Assembly (NCBI GenBank): GCA_945893365.1
Contig: CAMDED010000074.1
Span: 1-35,501 of the forward strand
Reading direction: 5' to 3'
DNA length: 35,501 nucleotides
Source of the DNA: Candidatus Sulfopaludibacter sp. SbA3
GTDB taxonomy: Bacteria; Acidobacteriota; Terriglobia; Bryobacterales; Bryobacteraceae
Each line of letters starts with the position of its first letter. The stretch's first letter is position 1. Below are positions 33,353-35,501 of this stretch, piece by piece. Under the pieces are notes generated by a model. It ran no database searches, had not been told where the DNA came from, and saw only the letters and a program-made list of their open reading frames with translations. A program made the translations under genes and the position numbers.

Positions 33353-33927
33353 CAGTTTTCAGTTGAGGAACTGCTGCCGCAAGATCTCGCGGGCACGCCC
33401 GCAACCAAAGCCCCCGGCGCAACGCTCTTCGTGACTACAGCGCCCGCGCCGACCACACACTCGTCACCTAGCTCGACATCCTTCAAGATCACAACCTTAG
33501 CGCCAATCCAGCAACGGCTACCGATCTTTACTCGGCCCGCATCCATCGGCTGCTCTCCCGGTGCGAGATTCGGACCAAACCGGTGATTTGAATCGGTGAT
33601 GTACACGTCGGGGCCGAACATGTTCTGATCGCCGATTTCAACCTGACCGCCCGCATCGATCATGAGGTTTCGGTTAAAGTAATTCCGATTCCCAATACGG
33701 ATCCGGATGCCATCGTAATCCACATCGTTGGGCCAAAGCCAAGCTCCCTGGGCGAACGCGTTGTGGGACCCGATCTGGATCTGCGGACACCGGCGCACTC
33801 GCCCCGCACCTTCGATCCGATTACGTTCACCCATTTTCATCCCAAGGAAGCGATAGACTCCTAGTCTCAAACGGCTCGCCGCTCCGCGGCTCCCGGTCAA
33901 CAGCAGGTATGCCAAAAATCGTCTCAT
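33352..33927 (-). CDS. Left-handed beta-helix (hexapeptide) acyltransferase
   Basis: A 191-residue soluble protein of the WbbJ/NodL/LacA-type acetyltransferases, which act as trimers and move acetyl from acetyl-CoA to a sugar. Hexapeptide turns are clear: IQIGSHNAFAQGAWL, IRIGNRNYFNRNLMI, VEIGDQNMFGPDVYI, VKIGSRCWIGAKVVI and VELGDECVVGAGAVV. The candidate catalytic His lies in TDSNHRFGPN. The end VAPGALVAGVPAR is typical. The first 30 residues are basic and could associate with the membrane. It overlaps the upstream GT2 gene by four bases and the fused glycosyltransferase by a TGATG. Confidence 0.9.
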   Translation of the reverse strand: MRRFLAYLLLTGSRGAASRLRLGVYRFLGMKMGERNRIEGAGRVRRCPQIQIGSHNAFAQGAWLWPNDVDYDGIRIRIGNRNYFNRNLMIDAGGQVEIGDQNMFGPDVYITDSNHRFGPNLAPGEQPMDAGRVKIGSRCWIGAKVVILKDVELGDECVVGAGAVVTKSVAPGALVAGVPARSCGSSSSTEN

Positions 33928-34814
33928 GAGCCTTCACGAGATCGGCGGACGAACTCAAGAAAGGTGGCGGGGCGGACCGGCTCCCGTCTTCGCCAAACTG
34001 AAAACGCATGGCGCAAGAATAGGCCGAACCCCGCCAGGCAGGATCTCAAGAGGTGGTTGCCAATGGAGAACCGCAAGTGCCTCGCTAACTTAAGGGGCAA
34101 AACGCCCAAGACCAAAGGGACCGGGCAACGCCTAAGGGCGAAGACCAGATCGTTGCAGACGCCCGAGCGGTGCTGAGCGTCTAGTTCCCTTGCCAATGTA
34201 GTCTTGTCGTGCCACACATGGACTCCCGGCATAAGGTGAACTTCCCAGTGCCCGTCCAGCAATCGCAAGCACAGGTCCTTCTCCTCCGATCCGTACAAAC
34301 CGGGGCTTGGAGCGTAAAAGCCGGTTTCGCGGACGGCGGACATTCGCACGATGTGCCCGCACCCGATGAACATGTGGACCGGGCGTGCGGCGGACCGGAC
34401 AGCAGGTTTCGGGCGATCAGGGCTCAGAATTTCGAATGCCACAGCCCCCACCCTCGGGTTGGTCTCAAGATGCTCGATCGCCACGGTGATTTCGTCCTTG
34501 TCCACAAACCATGCGTCATCGTCCAAGCTGAGATAGTAGTCGGCCTCGGTAGTTCGCATGAGTTGATTTCGAGCCTCTAAATAACCGCGCGCGGAATCCC
34601 AACGGAGCCACTGCACCGCGGGGAACTCGAGTCGAAGGGACGAAGTACCGTCCTCGGAACCGTCATCCAACACGGCAACATCGACATTCGCATAGCTTTG
34701 GGACAGCGCCGAATGAATCGCCTTCGGCAAAACGCCGGCGCGGTTGCGGGTCACAATACCAACCAAGACCACAGGCTTGCAGTCCACGGTTGGTTCTGCC
34801 GGTGATTCGGACAT
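33924..34814 (-). CDS. GT2-type glycosyltransferase
   Basis: A 296-residue GT-A enzyme. VVLVGIVTRNRAGVLPKAI opens the fold, VAVLDDGSEDGTS contacts the nucleotide, and YYLSLDDDAWFV contains the Asp-x-Asp metal motif. GLYGSEEKDLCLRLLDGHW matches the conserved Glu-Asp/Glu-Lys-Asp loop that supplies the catalytic base. LMPGVHVWHDKT carries the third His ligand. It is the most upstream minus-strand gene of the sugar-assembly operon seen here and is divergent from the truncated methyltransferase gene. The promoter of the operon probably lies at 34815-34975 or is covered by the neighbouring frame. Confidence 0.88.
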   Translation of the reverse strand: MSESPAEPTVDCKPVVLVGIVTRNRAGVLPKAIHSALSQSYANVDVAVLDDGSEDGTSSLRLEFPAVQWLRWDSARGYLEARNQLMRTTEADYYLSLDDDAWFVDKDEITVAIEHLETNPRVGAVAFEILSPDRPKPAVRSAARPVHMFIGCGHIVRMSAVRETGFYAPSPGLYGSEEKDLCLRLLDGHWEVHLMPGVHVWHDKTTLARELDAQHRSGVCNDLVFALRRCPVPLVLGVLPLKLARHLRFSIGNHLLRSCLAGFGLFLRHAFSVWRRREPVRPATFLEFVRRSREGS

Positions 34815-34975
34815 CAGGAAGTAACGATACTCTGGAGCGCGCCCGCCCTAACCCGAGAGCGGCGCGGAGCAACGGACGACCCGGATGGCTTCGAAGGCTG
34901 GACGGTGAGCGAAAACAGATCGAAGAGGATGAGCTTCATGTAATAGAAAGAACGATTCCTTCCCAGGGAACCGCG

Positions 34976-35371
34976 TTGCCTGGTTCGTTTGGTGCTAAAC
35001 TCTCCCTTGTGGCTCTCTATGTTCAGTACGGATGCGGGTTTAGCGCCCCGGAAGGATGGCTGAATTTTGACGCCTCCCCCACTCTGCGTTGGGAGCGGAT
35101 CCCGGTTCTCGGAAGGCTGTACACTAAGAACTCCGAGCGCTTTCCGGCGAATATCCGATACGGCGACATCGTCAATGGCCTCCCCGTTGAAACAGGTTCG
35201 TGCGCCGGCATTTATGCCAGTCATGTACTCGAACACTTGACCTTCTCCGACGCAATTACCGCGCTCAATAATACGTTCAGACTTCTCGAACCGGGAGGAA
35301 CATTTAGGCTTCTAGTGCCGGACATGGAAATCATTGCCCGCCGATACCTTAAATCACTAGTGTCCGGCTAG
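34976..35371 (+). pseudogene. Methyltransferase-like gene truncated by an insertion element
   Basis: The frame encodes the N-terminal part of a class I methyltransferase of the type found in sugar loci: YVQYGCGFSAPEGWLNFDA, then FPANIRYGDIVNGLPV, YASHVLEHL and LLEPGGTFRLLVPDMEII. It then stops at 35369-35371. The normal family would continue for about another 100 residues; instead the last codons lie in the end of the IS4-type element. The TTG at 34976 has AGGGA six bases before it. GTG 35009 and the longer frame from ATG 34790, which overlaps the GT2 start, are alternatives. Activity is unlikely because the C-terminal strands are missing. Confidence 0.65.
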
Positions 35372-35501
35372 AAGTCGAATAGATTCAATTGTTTGCCGGT
35401 ATCGGGTAAATTGTTGTCGGAGTCGGATGCTTGAAGTGCCTGTAAAATGGGCGTTTTCTCAAAAAGCGTGACGCTCAAAATCTGTAGAATTTGGTAGAGT
35501 C
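35368..35501 (-). CDS. IS4-type transposase, C-terminal end (cut by window edge)
   Basis: The minus strand enters from the right edge and ends with TAG at 35368-35370. The 43 visible residues read LYQILQILSVTLFEKTPI, then ALQASDSDNNL and KQLNLFDF. This is the characteristic end of a large group of IS4-family DDE transposases (Leu-x-x-Ile-Leu-Gln-Ile-Leu-Ser-Val followed by a Gln-Leu-x-Leu-Phe tail). The catalytic core lies beyond the window. The element end should lie within about 20 bases to the left, near the segment CACTAGTGTCCGG, inside the disrupted methyltransferase gene. Confidence 0.75.
   Translation of the reverse strand, partial: LYQILQILSVTLFEKTPILQALQASDSDNNLPDTGKQLNLFDF

Overview
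The window looks like chromosomal DNA from a GC-rich Gram-negative bacterium, most likely an acidobacterium of the Bryobacter/Solibacter kind. That placement is inference. It rests on the mix of a PEP-CTERM surface protein, ADP-heptose-type genes, a large exopolysaccharide locus, GTG/TTG starts and IS701/IS630/IS4-type element remains. No rRNA or tRNA gene was seen.

Left part (1-11,100). The left edge holds the start of an IS701-type transposase and a decapitated VOC-family gene. A cheY-cheX pair on the minus strand follows, divergent from a 1035-residue hybrid histidine kinase with two receiver domains. After an IS630-type transposase scrap comes a tight minus-strand operon: HU protein, site-2-type membrane protease, GT2 and GT4 glycosyltransferases, and prepilin peptidase. 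Divergent from it run a flavin reductase and an inositol-monophosphatase-family phosphatase, followed by the wreck of an MPN/JAB-type gene.

Exopolysaccharide region (11,100-34,814). Apart from a CpsB-type PHP phosphatase, everything here is on the minus strand. Reading from upstream (right) to downstream (left): GT2, hexapeptide acyltransferase, an 878-residue protein made of two tandem GT4 enzymes, GT4, membrane acyltransferase, Wzy-type polymerase, GT4, a truncated heptose-kinase gene, GT9, a broken gmhB, methyltransferase, GT4, GT2, O-carbamoyltransferase and a WbuB-like GT4. A regulatory-looking gap with four phased 11-bp repeats comes next. It is followed by a WecA/MraY-like initiating phosphoglycosyltransferase, a TPR protein, a FecR-like periplasmic protein, a PEP-CTERM protein with its own terminator, and a second O-antigen ligase/polymerase. 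The inferred joint product is a lipid-linked, variously acylated, methylated and carbamoylated oligosaccharide that is polymerised and exported. No flippase, Wzc/Wza export machinery or exosortase is visible here.

Right edge (34,976-35,501). A plus-strand methyltransferase gene is cut off by the 3' end of an IS4-type transposase.

Most notable points: the in-frame tandem duplication that fused two glycosyltransferases, with the internal start ATG now ATC; the decay of heptose-synthesis genes on both sides of an intact GT9 gene; the helically phased 11-bp repeats in front of the WecA-like gene; and the insertion-sequence damage at both ends. I found no clear novel defence or mobile system.
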